Positions 1 to 8,993 of a DNA stretch of 30,221 bases are shown piece after piece. Under the pieces are notes generated by a model. It saw nothing but the letters and a program-made list of their open reading frames with translations, had not been told where the DNA came from and made no database searches. The stretch is from a virus. Where the stretch lies: the IMG/VR virus record IMGVR_UViG_3300027712_000098, positions 1-30,221 of that record. One strand, 5' to 3'. A program made the translations under genes and the position numbers. Each line of letters opens with the position of its first letter. The first letter of the stretch is position 1.

Positions 1-1
1 T

Positions 2-2410
2 GATCGTATATTTGTATCTCAGTTAGACGCTCTATCTGCTAACATCACAGTCATTGACATCAAGCAGTATGAACTATCAGGGTTTAATGTTACAGGTGAC
101 TGTACAATTCAAGGTAGTGTTAGTTCAAACAATGCTATCTATGGCACAAATCTTGTCTACACATCAACATTAACTGCTCTATCGTCAAATTGGAATAGCA
201 CATTCAATACTGTATCAAGCCTTTCTTCAAATTGGAATAGCACATTCAATACTGTATCAAGCCTTTCTTCAAATTGGCAGACTGCTTATACCACCCTTTC
301 TACAAAAGCTAATTTAACAGGCGATAATCTATTTTCTGGAACACAAACAGTCAGTGGAATATTGAGTTCCAATAATGCTGTGTATGGTAATAACTTAGTT
401 TATCTTAATGGTAATACAACAGGATCAAATGTTACTATCGGAACCAATGACAGTTATAATTTAGCTCTTGAAACTAATGGAGTAAATAGAATGACCATTT
501 TAAGTTCTGGTAATGTTGGTATTGGGACATCTACACCAAATAAAACATTTACTGTCGTAGGCGAAATAAGTGCAACTTCAGACATTACTACAACAGGTAA
601 TATATCTGCTAACAACTTAGTTTACACCACAGGTAATCAAACTATTTCAGGTATTAAGAGTTTCACAACACCTATTGCTATTAGCTCTGGTGGTACAGGT
701 TTATCATCACTCGGAACCGGAGTGGCTACGCTCTTGTCTAGCACACCATCCGGCACTGGCGGGCTTGTTGGAAAAACATCACCAACGATCACAACGCCGA
801 TCGCCAAAGGAGCAGGGACCACCACGGGAACGGCTTTCACGGTTCAAGACTCTGGAGCCACAACTCGGGCAATCATCCGAGACGATGGCAGTTACGGCGT
901 AAACGGATATGTGCCCTCAACCCATCTTCCAACAGCAGGCTACGCTGGAATCTGGCTTGACTCATCAAACTGTGGGATCGTTGGTGAAGTCGGGTCGGGA
1001 TTCAAAGGGTTAAACCTAAATGCAAACGCGACACGAGCAAATTCTGGATTATGGACTCAACAGGACGCAACCCGAAACTCGTTTATCCTATCACTTGGAT
1101 ATGAGTCTAGCAATAATGGGCTAACCCTCTACCGGGCAGCCGCTGGCTCAGGAGGCACGTTTTCGACCCTCTTCACTGTTGACGGAACGACAGGTAGCGC
1201 GACTCACACAACATTGACTACCAGCGCACCCGCGCTAATCGCGACGGGGCCAACAAGCTCAGTTGATACATTTCAAGTTCGCGGCATTGGGAACAACGCT
1301 TATTCGTCAATCGGCTTTATCGACAGCGGAGGCACTCAGCGAGGATCGTTTGGATTCGCTGGGACAACAGCAGGAAGTTTTACAAATACTGTTTTTATCA
1401 ATTCTGCAAACGGAATCCCATTGACTTTAGGGTCTGCATCGACCGAACGGATGAGAATCCATGCAACATCAGGCGGCGTATCAATCGGAACCACGACCGA
1501 TGCTGGCGCGACCAATCTGCTTGTGGCAGGGACTGTTACCTCAAGCTCAACACTTTTGGCCAGCACGACCATCGAGCTAGGCCACGCGACCGACACCACG
1601 ATCAGCCGCGTCTCGGCAGGCAAGATCGCGGTCGAAGGAGTCAACGTCGTGACGACATCGAGCACAGATACATTGACGAACAAGACATTAACGAGTCCGA
1701 TATTAACGACTCCAGAGCTTGGCACACCAAGCTCTGGAACGCTGACAAATGCAACAGGGCTTCCGATTTCAACTGGCGTCTCAGGACTTGGGACTGGAGT
1801 GGCAACGCTGCTTACTGGCACACCATCCGGCACTGGCGGGCCAGTAGGAACTACGTCGCCGACGATTAGTGGCACTCTTACAGTCGCTCAGGCATCAAAT
1901 GCTATTGCCGCAAAATTCACCGCGCCAAATACTGCTTCAGATCTTATCAACTTGCAGTCAACATCGGCGACTGGATACTCTAGTATTGGGTTTTATGACG
2001 AAAATAATGCGGCTAAGGGATCTTTCGGTTATTCCAATAACGGTGGCGGTGCCATTGGAGACAAAGTGTTTTTCTCGGCTGTTTCCGTTGCGATGATCTT
2101 TTCGACAAATCAGGGAACTACATCTCATATATCCATCGCAACATCAGGCGGCGTATCAATTGGCACAACGACCGATGCTGGCGCGACTAATCTGCTTGTG
2201 GCGGGGACAACTACAAGCACCGGAAAATTTATCGCTGGAGCAGCGGTTAAGCTTAAGGGCTACACCGTCGCCACGCTTCCAACCGGAACTGTTGGAGATA
2301 CGGCATACGTTACCGACGCTTTGGCACCGACATTCCTAACAACATTAGTAGGCGGCGGGGCAATCACCACCACTTGCTTTTACAATGGCACCAACTGGGT
2401 CGCTCAATAA
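2..2410 (+). CDS. Tail fibre / adhesin, 5'-partial
   Basis: The frame is open from the left edge (no start in the window; first full codon at base 2) to TAA at 2408-2410, giving at least 802 residues. The protein is low-complexity and rich in Thr, Ser and Gly, as in trimeric phage fibres that bind host receptors. Repeated blocks are visible: [14 protein letters not shown] twice near the start, [17 protein letters not shown]-like twice, and [22 protein letters not shown]-like twice. The C-terminus ([22 protein letters not shown]...[10 protein letters not shown]) resembles a common fibre-tip ending. The first ~700 bases are AT-rich like the phage; the rest is clearly GC-richer with different codon use, suggesting acquisition of the distal part. 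The fibre role is inferred from composition, repeats and the neighbouring structural genes. Confidence 0.75.
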   Translation, partial: DRIFVSQLDALSANITVIDIKQYELSGFNVTGDCTIQGSVSSNNAIYGTNLVYTSTLTALSSNWNSTFNTVSSLSSNWNSTFNTVSSLSSNWQTAYTTLSTKANLTGDNLFSGTQTVSGILSSNNAVYGNNLVYLNGNTTGSNVTIGTNDSYNLALETNGVNRMTILSSGNVGIGTSTPNKTFTVVGEISATSDITTTGNISANNLVYTTGNQTISGIKSFTTPIAISSGGTGLSSLGTGVATLLSSTPSGTGGLVGKTSPTITTPIAKGAGTTTGTAFTVQDSGATTRAIIRDDGSYGVNGYVPSTHLPTAGYAGIWLDSSNCGIVGEVGSGFKGLNLNANATRANSGLWTQQDATRNSFILSLGYESSNNGLTLYRAAAGSGGTFSTLFTVDGTTGSATHTTLTTSAPALIATGPTSSVDTFQVRGIGNNAYSSIGFIDSGGTQRGSFGFAGTTAGSFTNTVFINSANGIPLTLGSASTERMRIHATSGGVSIGTTTDAGATNLLVAGTVTSSSTLLASTTIELGHATDTTISRVSAGKIAVEGVNVVTTSSTDTLTNKTLTSPILTTPELGTPSSGTLTNATGLPISTGVSGLGTGVATLLTGTPSGTGGPVGTTSPTISGTLTVAQASNAIAAKFTAPNTASDLINLQSTSATGYSSIGFYDENNAAKGSFGYSNNGGGAIGDKVFFSAVSVAMIFSTNQGTTSHISIATSGGVSIGTTTDAGATNLLVAGTTTSTGKFIAGAAVKLKGYTVATLPTGTVGDTAYVTDALAPTFLTTLVGGGAITTTCFYNGTNWVAQ
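185..277 (+). repeat. 42-bp tandem direct repeat inside the fibre gene
   Basis: A 42-base unit starting TCAAATTGGAATAGCACATT occurs at 185-226 and again, identical, at 227-268; the first nine bases of a third copy follow at 269-277. Being a multiple of three it keeps frame and encodes a 14-residue repeat, so copy-number slippage would lengthen or shorten the fibre shaft without disrupting it. Confidence 0.9.
1460..2215 (+). repeat. Dispersed repeat pair in the GC-rich fibre module
   Basis: A block of about 65 bases starting near CATCAGGCGGCGTATCAAT occurs at about 1466-1530 and about 2141-2207 with a few silent differences. Both encode [22 protein letters not shown]. This points to internal duplication of a shaft segment in the distal fibre. 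Confidence 0.75.
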
Positions 2411-2418
2411 TCACCATT

Positions 2419-2802
2419 ATGACACCATACGAAATCCTCATTCGCGGTAATGAAGACGGCACCTTCAAAGGGGCGCACGTTCTCGAAACCCACGACTCTC
2501 AACCGCGCCCGATCAAGCTGGAAGATTGGCCTAGCATTATTACCGAGGTCAATTCTGGAACACTTGCGAAAGTAACCGAACTGGAGACTCAAGCCGAACT
2601 CATCCAAGCCGAACTCGCCGCGAAGAATTCGCTGATTGACTCGATCAAGAATGCCATCAAGGACGCCAATCTCGATGACGCCGCCACGGTTTCAGCCATC
2701 GAGCAAGTTCTTGCCGAAGCCGAATTACCTTCTGTGGAAAAACGCAAACTCGAAATCGCAGCGGAAATCGCTGCCAAACAAGCTGAACTTGAAGCACTAT
2801 GA
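2419..2802 (+). CDS. Small coiled-coil protein next to the fibre gene
   Basis: 127 residues from ATG 2419, eight bases after the fibre stop. The first ~35 residues (MTPYEILIRGNEDGTFKGAH...) look like a small beta-type domain. The rest is Ala/Glu/Leu-rich heptad-like sequence (ETQAELIQAELAAKNSLIDSI... to AAEIAAKQAELEAL), predicted as a coiled coil. GC content and codon use match the distal fibre, so both probably arrived together. A fibre accessory, chaperone or attachment role is only inferred from position. An upstream in-frame TTG would extend it into the fibre gene and is unlikely to be used. Confidence 0.65.
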   Translation: MTPYEILIRGNEDGTFKGAHVLETHDSQPRPIKLEDWPSIITEVNSGTLAKVTELETQAELIQAELAAKNSLIDSIKNAIKDANLDDAATVSAIEQVLAEAELPSVEKRKLEIAAEIAAKQAELEAL

Positions 2803-2858
2803 AGAACCTCAAAACAACCGTCGCCGGGGTCATTACTGCCGCAAGGCTATTTATTTAA
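2799..2858 (+). CDS. 19-codon ORF, possible truncated membrane/holin-like protein
   Basis: ATG 2799 overlaps the preceding stop as ATGA and encodes MKNLKTTVAGVITAARLFI. The start resembles small phage membrane proteins that begin MKN-KTT-AG. Here the frame ends after 19 codons, exactly where the GC-rich segment gives way to AT-rich phage sequence. I read it as the stub of a third gene of the imported module, cut at the recombination joint. Confidence 0.35.
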   Translation: MKNLKTTVAGVITAARLFI

Positions 2859-3015
2859 CGGATTGGTATTTGAGTATACAATTCCAGTTATTGCTACAGG
2901 GGACATAGACATAACAAAAACTGCTATCATTTAACAGTTTGCTACGTTACCCAATCCGAGTATATTAATATCAATTGATTATATTGGGTGGAGAAATGAA
3001 CACGCCGTTAATTAA
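2848..3015 (+). pseudogene. Remnant of a displaced fibre C-terminus with in-frame stop
   Basis: Read in one frame from 2848 the AT-rich sequence gives YLFNGLVFEYTIPVIATGD..., a stop (TAA 2932-2934), then QFATLPNPSILISIDYIGW...HAVN and TAA 3013-3015. Both parts look like structural-protein sequence, and there is no start codon of its own. The simplest reading is the 3' end of the phage's former fibre gene, cut off by the GC-rich replacement and now decaying. Confidence 0.5.
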
Positions 3016-3023
3016 ATAACTTC

Positions 3024-3338
3024 ATGGCATCAGACGCACAATACATTCCATTTTTCAATAACAATATATGCAAATCATTCAGACAGTCAATATCAACTGC
3101 ATTGGTGGCATTGTCCGCTCAAACTTGTTCTGAGGTTGTAATCTACAACAAAACTGGTGGAGATATTACAATTTATGATAATAACAACTTCTCAGTTCTT
3201 AATAGTTTGTTGTTGTCAAACAATGACAATGTTGTGATACGAGGAATTACAAATACCAATCAAGTAAGCGCATCTGCATCAGCAGCAGGCACAATGTATT
3301 ACAGAAGTCAATATTATTCTTATACCCCAAGTAGATAA
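3024..3338 (+). CDS. Small structural protein, unknown
   Basis: 104 residues, start ATG 3024 preceded by TAAATA (3013-3018) at five bases. Ser/Asn-rich and beta-prone, with a C-terminus rich in Tyr and Ser (YYRSQYYSYTPSR), no membrane segment and no motif I recognise. Position between the fibre region and the head protease, plus the late-type upstream motif, suggest a virion or assembly protein. The function is unknown. Confidence 0.7.
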   Translation: MASDAQYIPFFNNNICKSFRQSISTALVALSAQTCSEVVIYNKTGGDITIYDNNNFSVLNSLLLSNNDNVVIRGITNTNQVSASASAAGTMYYRSQYYSYTPSR

Positions 3339-3377
3339 TATCAGTAGATTTAAAGCTTTACTTAGATAAATACAATC

Positions 3378-4046
3378 ATGGCATTGAAACTAAAATTAAT
3401 CTCCGAGAATCCAGATCTGTTAGAAGATTTTGAAATTGTTGAAGAGCAAGATAATCTAAAAGCTGGTAACTCCTTGTATGTTAAAGGTCCGTTTATTGGA
3501 TGTAACCAAGTTAATAAAAATAAACGATACTATGATCTCTTGGATACAAGAGACGAGGTTAACAGATATATTGAAGAGATGGTTCTTCCCGGCAGAGCAA
3601 TGGGTGAATTGAATCACCCATCTAGTGCTGATGTTAATCTTGAAAGAGCATGCCACTTGGTTACTGAACTCAAGGAAGTTGACAATGCATTTTATGGAAA
3701 AGCCAAAGTTCTCACAACTCCAATGGGCCAAATCCTTAGAGCTTTGATTAATGACGGTGTTAAAATTGGTATGTCAACTCGCGCTTTGGGTTCTTTGCAA
3801 GAAGAATCTTCATACAGCAGAGTTAAGAATATGAGATTGGTTGCTGTTGATGCAGTTGCCGATCCATCTTTCCCAAAAGCTTTTGTTAATGGTATTCTTG
3901 AAAGCAAAACTTATGTGCTTGAACAAGATGGTTCATTTGAAGAAGTTTACGAAAATTTCCAAGCTTCTGTATCTAAATTACCTAAAAAGGATATGGATGG
4001 TTATCTCAAAGAACAAATTTTGAAATTTATCAACGCCTTGAATTAA
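3378..4046 (+). CDS. 21: Prohead maturation protease, T4 gp21-like
   Basis: 222 residues, ATG 3378 with TAAATA at 3367-3372. It matches the gp21 family of serine proteases, which sit in the prohead core and cleave scaffold and capsid proteins before DNA packaging. Visible features are KNKRYYD near residues 48-53, GELNHPSS with the likely catalytic His80, and GMSTRALGS with the likely catalytic Ser133. The order protease, core protein, gp22, gp23 follows the T4 head module. Gap to the next gene is eight bases, so it is probably co-transcribed. Confidence 0.9.
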   Translation: MALKLKLISENPDLLEDFEIVEEQDNLKAGNSLYVKGPFIGCNQVNKNKRYYDLLDTRDEVNRYIEEMVLPGRAMGELNHPSSADVNLERACHLVTELKEVDNAFYGKAKVLTTPMGQILRALINDGVKIGMSTRALGSLQEESSYSRVKNMRLVAVDAVADPSFPKAFVNGILESKTYVLEQDGSFEEVYENFQASVSKLPKKDMDGYLKEQILKFINALN

Positions 4047-4054
4047 ATAAACTT

Positions 4055-4585
4055 ATGCCACTCAAAAAAGGAAAAGACCAAGAAACTATCTCTTTTAATA
4101 CTGGGGAATTGATGAGCGCTTACGAGAAAAAAGGTAAGATTGGAACATCAAAGCCCGAGAACAAGAAGAAAGCTGCTGAACAAGCAGCCGCAATCGCATA
4201 CAGCAAAGCCGGAAAAAGCAAGAACGCTAAGAAGAAGAAGCCAGAAGAGGATAACGAATCTGTTGCCAAGAAAATGAAAGAAGGTAACGGCAAAGCAACT
4301 TTCAAAGTCAAAACTGCTAAAACCAGAAAGAAATCCGCCCCACCTACACAGGTTCACAATAAGAAAAAGGGCAACGGAAGTTACAATCGCAAAGGAAAGA
4401 ATAAAACTTCTGTTGAACAATTAAATGACGACAAAGGCGTTTTTGGTGAAAATCAGCAAATTTCTCTGTTTATTAAATGTATTTTGGAAAAAAAATACAG
4501 CGATGCGAATAAATATTTAACAGGTATTCTTAACTCCAAGATGCAATCTCGCATTGAAGACGAACTCAACACCCCTCTATTCTAA
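4055..4585 (+). CDS. Prohead core-type protein with Lys-rich N-terminal part
   Basis: 176 residues, ATG 4055, TAAATA 4044-4049 (its TAA is the gp21 stop). Residues ~1-65 hold a Lys/Ala-rich segment (GTSKPENKKKAAEQAAAIAY) like small basic phage proteins. The middle is strongly basic and low-complexity. Residues ~140-176 (ISLFIKCILEKKYSDANKYL...RIEDELNTPLF) look like a T4 prohead-core segment, acting inside the assembling head and destroyed by gp21. It lies between gp21 and gp22, four bases before gp22. The family call rests on position and the C-terminal segment. Confidence 0.65.
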   Translation: MPLKKGKDQETISFNTGELMSAYEKKGKIGTSKPENKKKAAEQAAAIAYSKAGKSKNAKKKKPEEDNESVAKKMKEGNGKATFKVKTAKTRKKSAPPTQVHNKKKGNGSYNRKGKNKTSVEQLNDDKGVFGENQQISLFIKCILEKKYSDANKYLTGILNSKMQSRIEDELNTPLF

Positions 4586-4588
4586 ACT

Positions 4589-5467
4589 ATGAAAATTAAA
4601 GATTTACTCAACGAAGATGTTGTAAAGATCATGAGCAAAGAAACGCTAGTGGCTATTCAAGAAGCTTTCGATAAGAAAGTGGAATTGACAGCCGAAGCAG
4701 CCCTCGTTGCACAAGATGAACTTTATGCCGAAAAGTTAGATCAACTTATCAAGACGATTGATAGAGATCACAGTGTAAAAATGAAGCGCATCGTATCTGC
4801 AATTGATCAAGATAGAACTCAAAAACTTATCAAGGTTATTAAGAAGTATGAAACTTCTCTTAATGAAGGAAGCAATGGTGTTGTAAACCATGTTGTGGGT
4901 GCAGTTAGCTCTTATCTTGATACATTCTTGAATGAAAGTTTCTCCAAAGAAGATTTCGCCAAGGCAGTTAAGAACACATCCGCGATGAATGTTCTTGAAA
5001 GACTTCGCAGCACTCTTGCTGTTGACAGTGTGATGATGAAGGAATCTGTTCAAGAAGCTGTTCTTGATGGTAAGAACAAAATTGATTCTCTTCACAATGA
5101 AAACTCCGACTTAAAAAATAAGTTGAAGGTTCTTGGAGAAGAATTTAATAACATTCGCGTCAATGCTCTCATCGAAGAAAAGATTTCCAAGATGTCTGAT
5201 GACAAGAAGAGCTTCGTTCGCAAAACTCTCAAAGACAAGTCATTCGACTTTATCTCTGAAAACTTTGACTATGTTTCCCGTCTCTTTGACAAAAAGGAGA
5301 AGGAAAAGATCAAAAGCATCACAGAAGACGCTAAAAAGCGTAAGATTGATGTAGATTTCATTCCAGAACAACAAAAAGTTGTAGTGGAAAGCATAAATAA
5401 TAACAACGACGACGATGCATATGATCCATATGTTTCCGAGTTGGCTAAAGTTTTCGGAAACCGATAA
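4589..5467 (+). CDS. 22: Prohead core scaffolding protein, T4 gp22-like
   Basis: 292 residues, ATG 4589. Almost entirely charged helix (DQLIKTIDRDHSVKMKRIVS, LHNENSDLKNKLKVLGEEFN), as expected of the gp22 scaffold that fills the prohead and is degraded by the gp21 protease. The C-terminal YDPYVSELAKVFGNR is a short tail typical of the family. It sits directly upstream of gp23. No TAAATA box precedes this start, so it is probably translated from a message begun upstream. Confidence 0.85.
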   Translation: MKIKDLLNEDVVKIMSKETLVAIQEAFDKKVELTAEAALVAQDELYAEKLDQLIKTIDRDHSVKMKRIVSAIDQDRTQKLIKVIKKYETSLNEGSNGVVNHVVGAVSSYLDTFLNESFSKEDFAKAVKNTSAMNVLERLRSTLAVDSVMMKESVQEAVLDGKNKIDSLHNENSDLKNKLKVLGEEFNNIRVNALIEEKISKMSDDKKSFVRKTLKDKSFDFISENFDYVSRLFDKKEKEKIKSITEDAKKRKIDVDFIPEQQKVVVESINNNNDDDAYDPYVSELAKVFGNR

Positions 5468-5486
5468 TTTTTCACCAAGAGTCATG

Positions 5487-5500
5487 AGGTCGCAAGACCT
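5487..5500 (+). promoter_or_regulatory. Hairpin in the gp23 leader
   Basis: AGGTC-GCAA-GACCT is a perfect 5-bp stem with a GNRA-type tetraloop, 32 bases before the gp23 start. There is no T tract, so it is not a terminator. A role in mRNA stability or translation of the most abundant virion protein is possible but inferred. Confidence 0.45.
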
Positions 5501-5531
5501 GAATATATAGAAACAGAGAATACGTCAAAAT

Positions 5532-6983
5532 ATGAAACCAAACTCACAAGTTAATGAAAGCAGAACTGATTCACTCGTAAGAAAGTGGTCTAAGGTCTTG
5601 GATTACACCTCAAAGGGTGTTGCTCCAATTCGTGATGAACACACTTACAGAACAACAGCTATGCTTCTTGAAAACCAAGAGCAATGGTGTATCCAAGAAG
5701 CCAATGCTTCTCAAAGTGGTGGTGTTTTCGGTGCGTCTACCTCCCTCGGGAATGGTATCGCTAACACCGACAACTACGCTGCTGGAGATGCAAGACTTCC
5801 TAAGATCCTCATTCCTATGATTCGACGCACTTTCCCTGAGTTGATTTCCAACGAACTTGTTGGTGTTCAGCCTATGGGTGGACCAGTTGGTCTTGCTTTC
5901 GCTCTTCGCTATGCTTATCAGTCCGATACTCTCGGTGCTGATGGTATCGATGGCAAGGCATTTACCTCTACCTCCCCAAGAGCTAACGGCACAGGTTATC
6001 TTTCCGGTCAAGCTGGCTTGAACGGAACAGAACTTGGTTATCAACTTCTTGATACACGTTTCACCGGAGCTTCTTCCGCATTCCTTTCAGGTAACTCTGA
6101 CTGGACATTTGCTGATCAAGACCGTGGTGTTGCTGAACTACTCGCTAGTTACGAACTGACAGGTAAAATCCCTCAGATCGAAATGAAGTTCGAGAAGACT
6201 GCTGTTGAAGCAGGAACTCGTAGACTTGCTACCCGCTGGTCTGTCGAGCTTGAGCAAGACCTTAAGAACATGCAAGGTATCGATATCGATGGAGAACTTA
6301 CGAACGCAATGTCGTATGAAATCCAAGCCGAAATCGACCGTGAAGTTGTGATGCGTATGATTCAATCCGCCATGAATGGTGGAGCAGGTGCTGGTTACTC
6401 CATTTGGAGCCCAGTTAGTGCCGATGGTCGTTGGACTGCGGAGCGTAACATCACTTTCTATCAAAAGCTACTTATAGAGGCCGGTCGTATGGCCGCTCGT
6501 AACCGCCGTGGAGCCGCTAACTTTGTTATCGCAACTCCTCGCGTTTGCACTATCCTTGAAATGCTTCCAGACTTCAAAACATTTGAAATCGCTGGAACTG
6601 TTGCAACAGGTGGTGTTGGTGTAGCTAAGGTAGGAACTGTTGGAAATCGCTTCACCGTTTATCGTGACACCAGAACAGAAGTTCAGAACTCAGACTACTA
6701 CAAGCCAAATTACTACTCAGGCAGATCCCCATCTACTGTTGAGTATGCGTTGCTTGGTTACAAGGGTGCTGAATACTATGATACTGGTATCATCTACTGT
6801 CCTTACATCCCGATCATGGTTCAAAGAACTATTGGTCCAAATGATTTCGCCCCTCGCGTTGGTCTCATGACCCGCTATGGTATCGTGAACAATATCTTTG
6901 GAGCAAATCTTTATTACCACTTGATCCTTGTCAAGAACCTTGGTGAAGCGTTTACGCCGGGAACAGTATCCACATATCTATAA
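5532..6983 (+). CDS. 23: Major capsid protein, T4 gp23-like
   Basis: 483 residues (T4 gp23 is 521), ATG 5532. This is the hexamer-forming shell protein, processed by the gp21 protease during maturation. Family features are the N-terminal EHTYRTTAMLLENQEQWC stretch near residue 37, the following low-complexity linker (GGVFGASTSLGNGIAN), LPKILIPMIRRTFPELISNE, and the C-terminal IPIMVQRTIGPNDFAPRVGL. It follows its scaffold gene and is closed by a strong terminator. The cleavage site near the N-terminus was not determined. Confidence 0.95.
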   Translation: MKPNSQVNESRTDSLVRKWSKVLDYTSKGVAPIRDEHTYRTTAMLLENQEQWCIQEANASQSGGVFGASTSLGNGIANTDNYAAGDARLPKILIPMIRRTFPELISNELVGVQPMGGPVGLAFALRYAYQSDTLGADGIDGKAFTSTSPRANGTGYLSGQAGLNGTELGYQLLDTRFTGASSAFLSGNSDWTFADQDRGVAELLASYELTGKIPQIEMKFEKTAVEAGTRRLATRWSVELEQDLKNMQGIDIDGELTNAMSYEIQAEIDREVVMRMIQSAMNGGAGAGYSIWSPVSADGRWTAERNITFYQKLLIEAGRMAARNRRGAANFVIATPRVCTILEMLPDFKTFEIAGTVATGGVGVAKVGTVGNRFTVYRDTRTEVQNSDYYKPNYYSGRSPSTVEYALLGYKGAEYYDTGIIYCPYIPIMVQRTIGPNDFAPRVGLMTRYGIVNNIFGANLYYHLILVKNLGEAFTPGTVSTYL

Positions 6984-7034
6984 TTTATTATAGATAAGGA
7001 TCTTACCCACGTAGATCAACAAAGAATCAAACTG

Positions 7035-7072
7035 AACCCGGAGGAACCGAAGATCCTCCGGGTTTTTCTTTT
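7035..7072 (+). terminator. Intrinsic terminator after gp23
   Basis: AACCCGGAGGA (7035-7045) pairs perfectly over 11 bp with TCCTCCGGGTT (7054-7064), with an 8-base loop and a following T-rich tail TTTCTTTT. It isolates the capsid transcript from the endonuclease gene downstream. Confidence 0.9.
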
Positions 7073-7121
7073 AATAAATTGAATTAGTTGACATTGGACC
7101 GACAGTGCGTTAAATAAATAC

Positions 7122-8594
7122 ATGCCATCGAAATTGACAACCGCTGATGTAATCAAAAGATTTAAATTTATTCATGGCGACAAGTATGATTATTCTAATT
7201 TTGAATATGGAGGAACTAAACTGATAAAAGGAACTGTTATATGTAAATTGCATGGAGATTTTAATATCAGCAGAATGCATCATGAAAGAGGTATTGGATG
7301 TCCAACATGTGCAAATGTCCCAATAGGTGGACATAAAAAGAAAACCAAAACTGAATTTCTTAATCAATTAGAGTCATCTATTTTAAAAGGCTATGAGTTT
7401 TCTAAATTTGAATATATAAATAATCACACAAAAGGCATTGTTATATGCAATTTGCATGGGGAATTTTTAAAAAGTCCCAAAAAACTCTTATTAAATCAAG
7501 GATGCCCCAAATGCAGTGGTAAACATAAATCATCAGCTTTTTCTTTACAAGAGCAATTACCACAATATGATTTATCTAAATTTGAATATGTAAATAATAA
7601 AACATCCAGTATTGTATCATGTCCTATTCATGGCGATTGGACAGCAAGACCGGATAATCTATTATTTGGAAAAACGAGATGTCCATCATGTGCAGGCACC
7701 GTATCAAAAATAGAAGAAGAACTTAGAGAATATATAATGTCCCTTGGCGTAGAATGCCAATACAATGATAAATCTATAATCCCATCTAAATTAGAATTGG
7801 ATATTTACATACCAACACATTCTCTCGCAATAGAACTCAATGGATTATATTTTCATTCTGAACTATCTGGGAATAAATCAAAATTTTATCATTTAAACAA
7901 AACAGAAGAATGTGAAAAATTAGGAGTACAATTATTGCATATTTTTGAAGATGAATGGAGAGATAAAAAAAATATCTGGAAAAGTGTGATACGCCAAAAA
8001 CTAAAAATGACACCTGTGCGAATTTTTGCTAGAAAATGCGCAATACGCGAAGTCTCATTAGCAGAGGCTTCTAAATTTCTCAATGAGAATCATTTGCAGG
8101 GATACGGAGTTTCTAAAAATAGATATGGTTTGTATTACAATGATGAATTGGTTTCTATTTTGACTATTTGTAAAAGTAGATTTGATAAATCTATTGATTA
8201 TGAAATATCAAGATTTGCTAATAAGCTAAATCATATCGTAGTTGGTGGATTTAGTAAATTATTAACTTATTTTATCAGAAATTTACATCCTACTACTATT
8301 GTGACTTATGCCGACAGAAGGATTTCTACTGGTGATGTATATAGAAAATTTGGAATGGTTGAATATCCAACAACCGCCCCCAATTACACATATTTTAAAA
8401 AACAATCACCTAAGCGATTCTCGCGAATGGAATTTCAAAAACATAAATTGTCTAAAAAACTTTTAAGTTTCGATGCTAATAAGACAGAATGGGATAACAT
8501 GATCGATAATGGTTATGATCGTATATGGGATTGTGGAAATAGAAAATTTGTTTGGGTAGATACATACATTTTCGATAAACAAATAACTAAATAA
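7122..8594 (+). CDS. Homing-type endonuclease with zinc-ribbon repeats
   Basis: 490 residues, ATG 7122, TAAATA 7111-7116. The N-terminal half carries three repeats of a Cys-x2-His-Gly ... Cys-Pro-x-Cys module (CKLHGDF/GCPTCA, CNLHGEF/GCPKCS, CPIHGDW/RCPSCA), each likely binding zinc and DNA. The middle has a Vsr/PD-(D/E)xK-like nuclease core: ELDIYIPTHSLAIELNGLYF and HIFEDEW. The C-terminal third (residues ~300-470) is a further domain seen in phage members of this group. Such genes copy themselves into cleaved sites in related phages. A paralogue lies on the minus strand before nrdB. Exact class (EDxHD-type) is from memory. Confidence 0.75.
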   Translation: MPSKLTTADVIKRFKFIHGDKYDYSNFEYGGTKLIKGTVICKLHGDFNISRMHHERGIGCPTCANVPIGGHKKKTKTEFLNQLESSILKGYEFSKFEYINNHTKGIVICNLHGEFLKSPKKLLLNQGCPKCSGKHKSSAFSLQEQLPQYDLSKFEYVNNKTSSIVSCPIHGDWTARPDNLLFGKTRCPSCAGTVSKIEEELREYIMSLGVECQYNDKSIIPSKLELDIYIPTHSLAIELNGLYFHSELSGNKSKFYHLNKTEECEKLGVQLLHIFEDEWRDKKNIWKSVIRQKLKMTPVRIFARKCAIREVSLAEASKFLNENHLQGYGVSKNRYGLYYNDELVSILTICKSRFDKSIDYEISRFANKLNHIVVGGFSKLLTYFIRNLHPTTIVTYADRRISTGDVYRKFGMVEYPTTAPNYTYFKKQSPKRFSRMEFQKHKLSKKLLSFDANKTEWDNMIDNGYDRIWDCGNRKFVWVDTYIFDKQITK

Positions 8595-8598
8595 GAAT

Positions 8599-8979
8599 AT
8601 GGCACTTTACACATTCACATCTAGCCTTTTGTCATCATCATCAACCAACAATACTCCACCACCAGTCACTACAACACTGTCTGCTGATGGCGTGAACATT
8701 ATTTCGTTGTCTGCGCCCGCTGATGGTATTGTATATAATCCAGTAACCACTCTTAATTCTAAATTGAGTAGCGTTTCGATCAATGGTTGTTCTTTTGTTA
8801 TTGATACTGCTTACCATAATTCAGTTATGGCATTGGCAGACGTTCCAACAAAAACATACACAGTGTTCACTTACAACTCTGCATATAACACAATCCCGCT
8901 TTCTGCTGTTGCATACGCTGCAACCAGAGAAGTTTCCAGTAAAACTCAACGTAGATTGCGTCTGTTGGGTTACTGCTGA
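8599..8979 (+). CDS. Small structural protein, unknown
   Basis: 126 residues, ATG 8599, TAAATA 8588-8593 at five bases. Ser/Thr/Pro-rich N-terminus, beta-prone middle, basic C-terminus (SSKTQRRLRLLGYC). No recognised domain. The upstream motif and position before the baseplate genes suggest a late virion protein, similar in size and composition to the 104-residue product at 3024. Confidence 0.65.
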   Translation: MALYTFTSSLLSSSSTNNTPPPVTTTLSADGVNIISLSAPADGIVYNPVTTLNSKLSSVSINGCSFVIDTAYHNSVMALADVPTKTYTVFTYNSAYNTIPLSAVAYAATREVSSKTQRRLRLLGYC

Positions 8980-8993
8980 TCTAAATATTCTTG

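Noticed and set aside
1336-1875. 179-codon minus-strand ORF within the fibre gene
   Set aside because: It is Val/Pro-rich shadow coding of the Thr/Ser/Gly-rich fibre repeats, with no start context.
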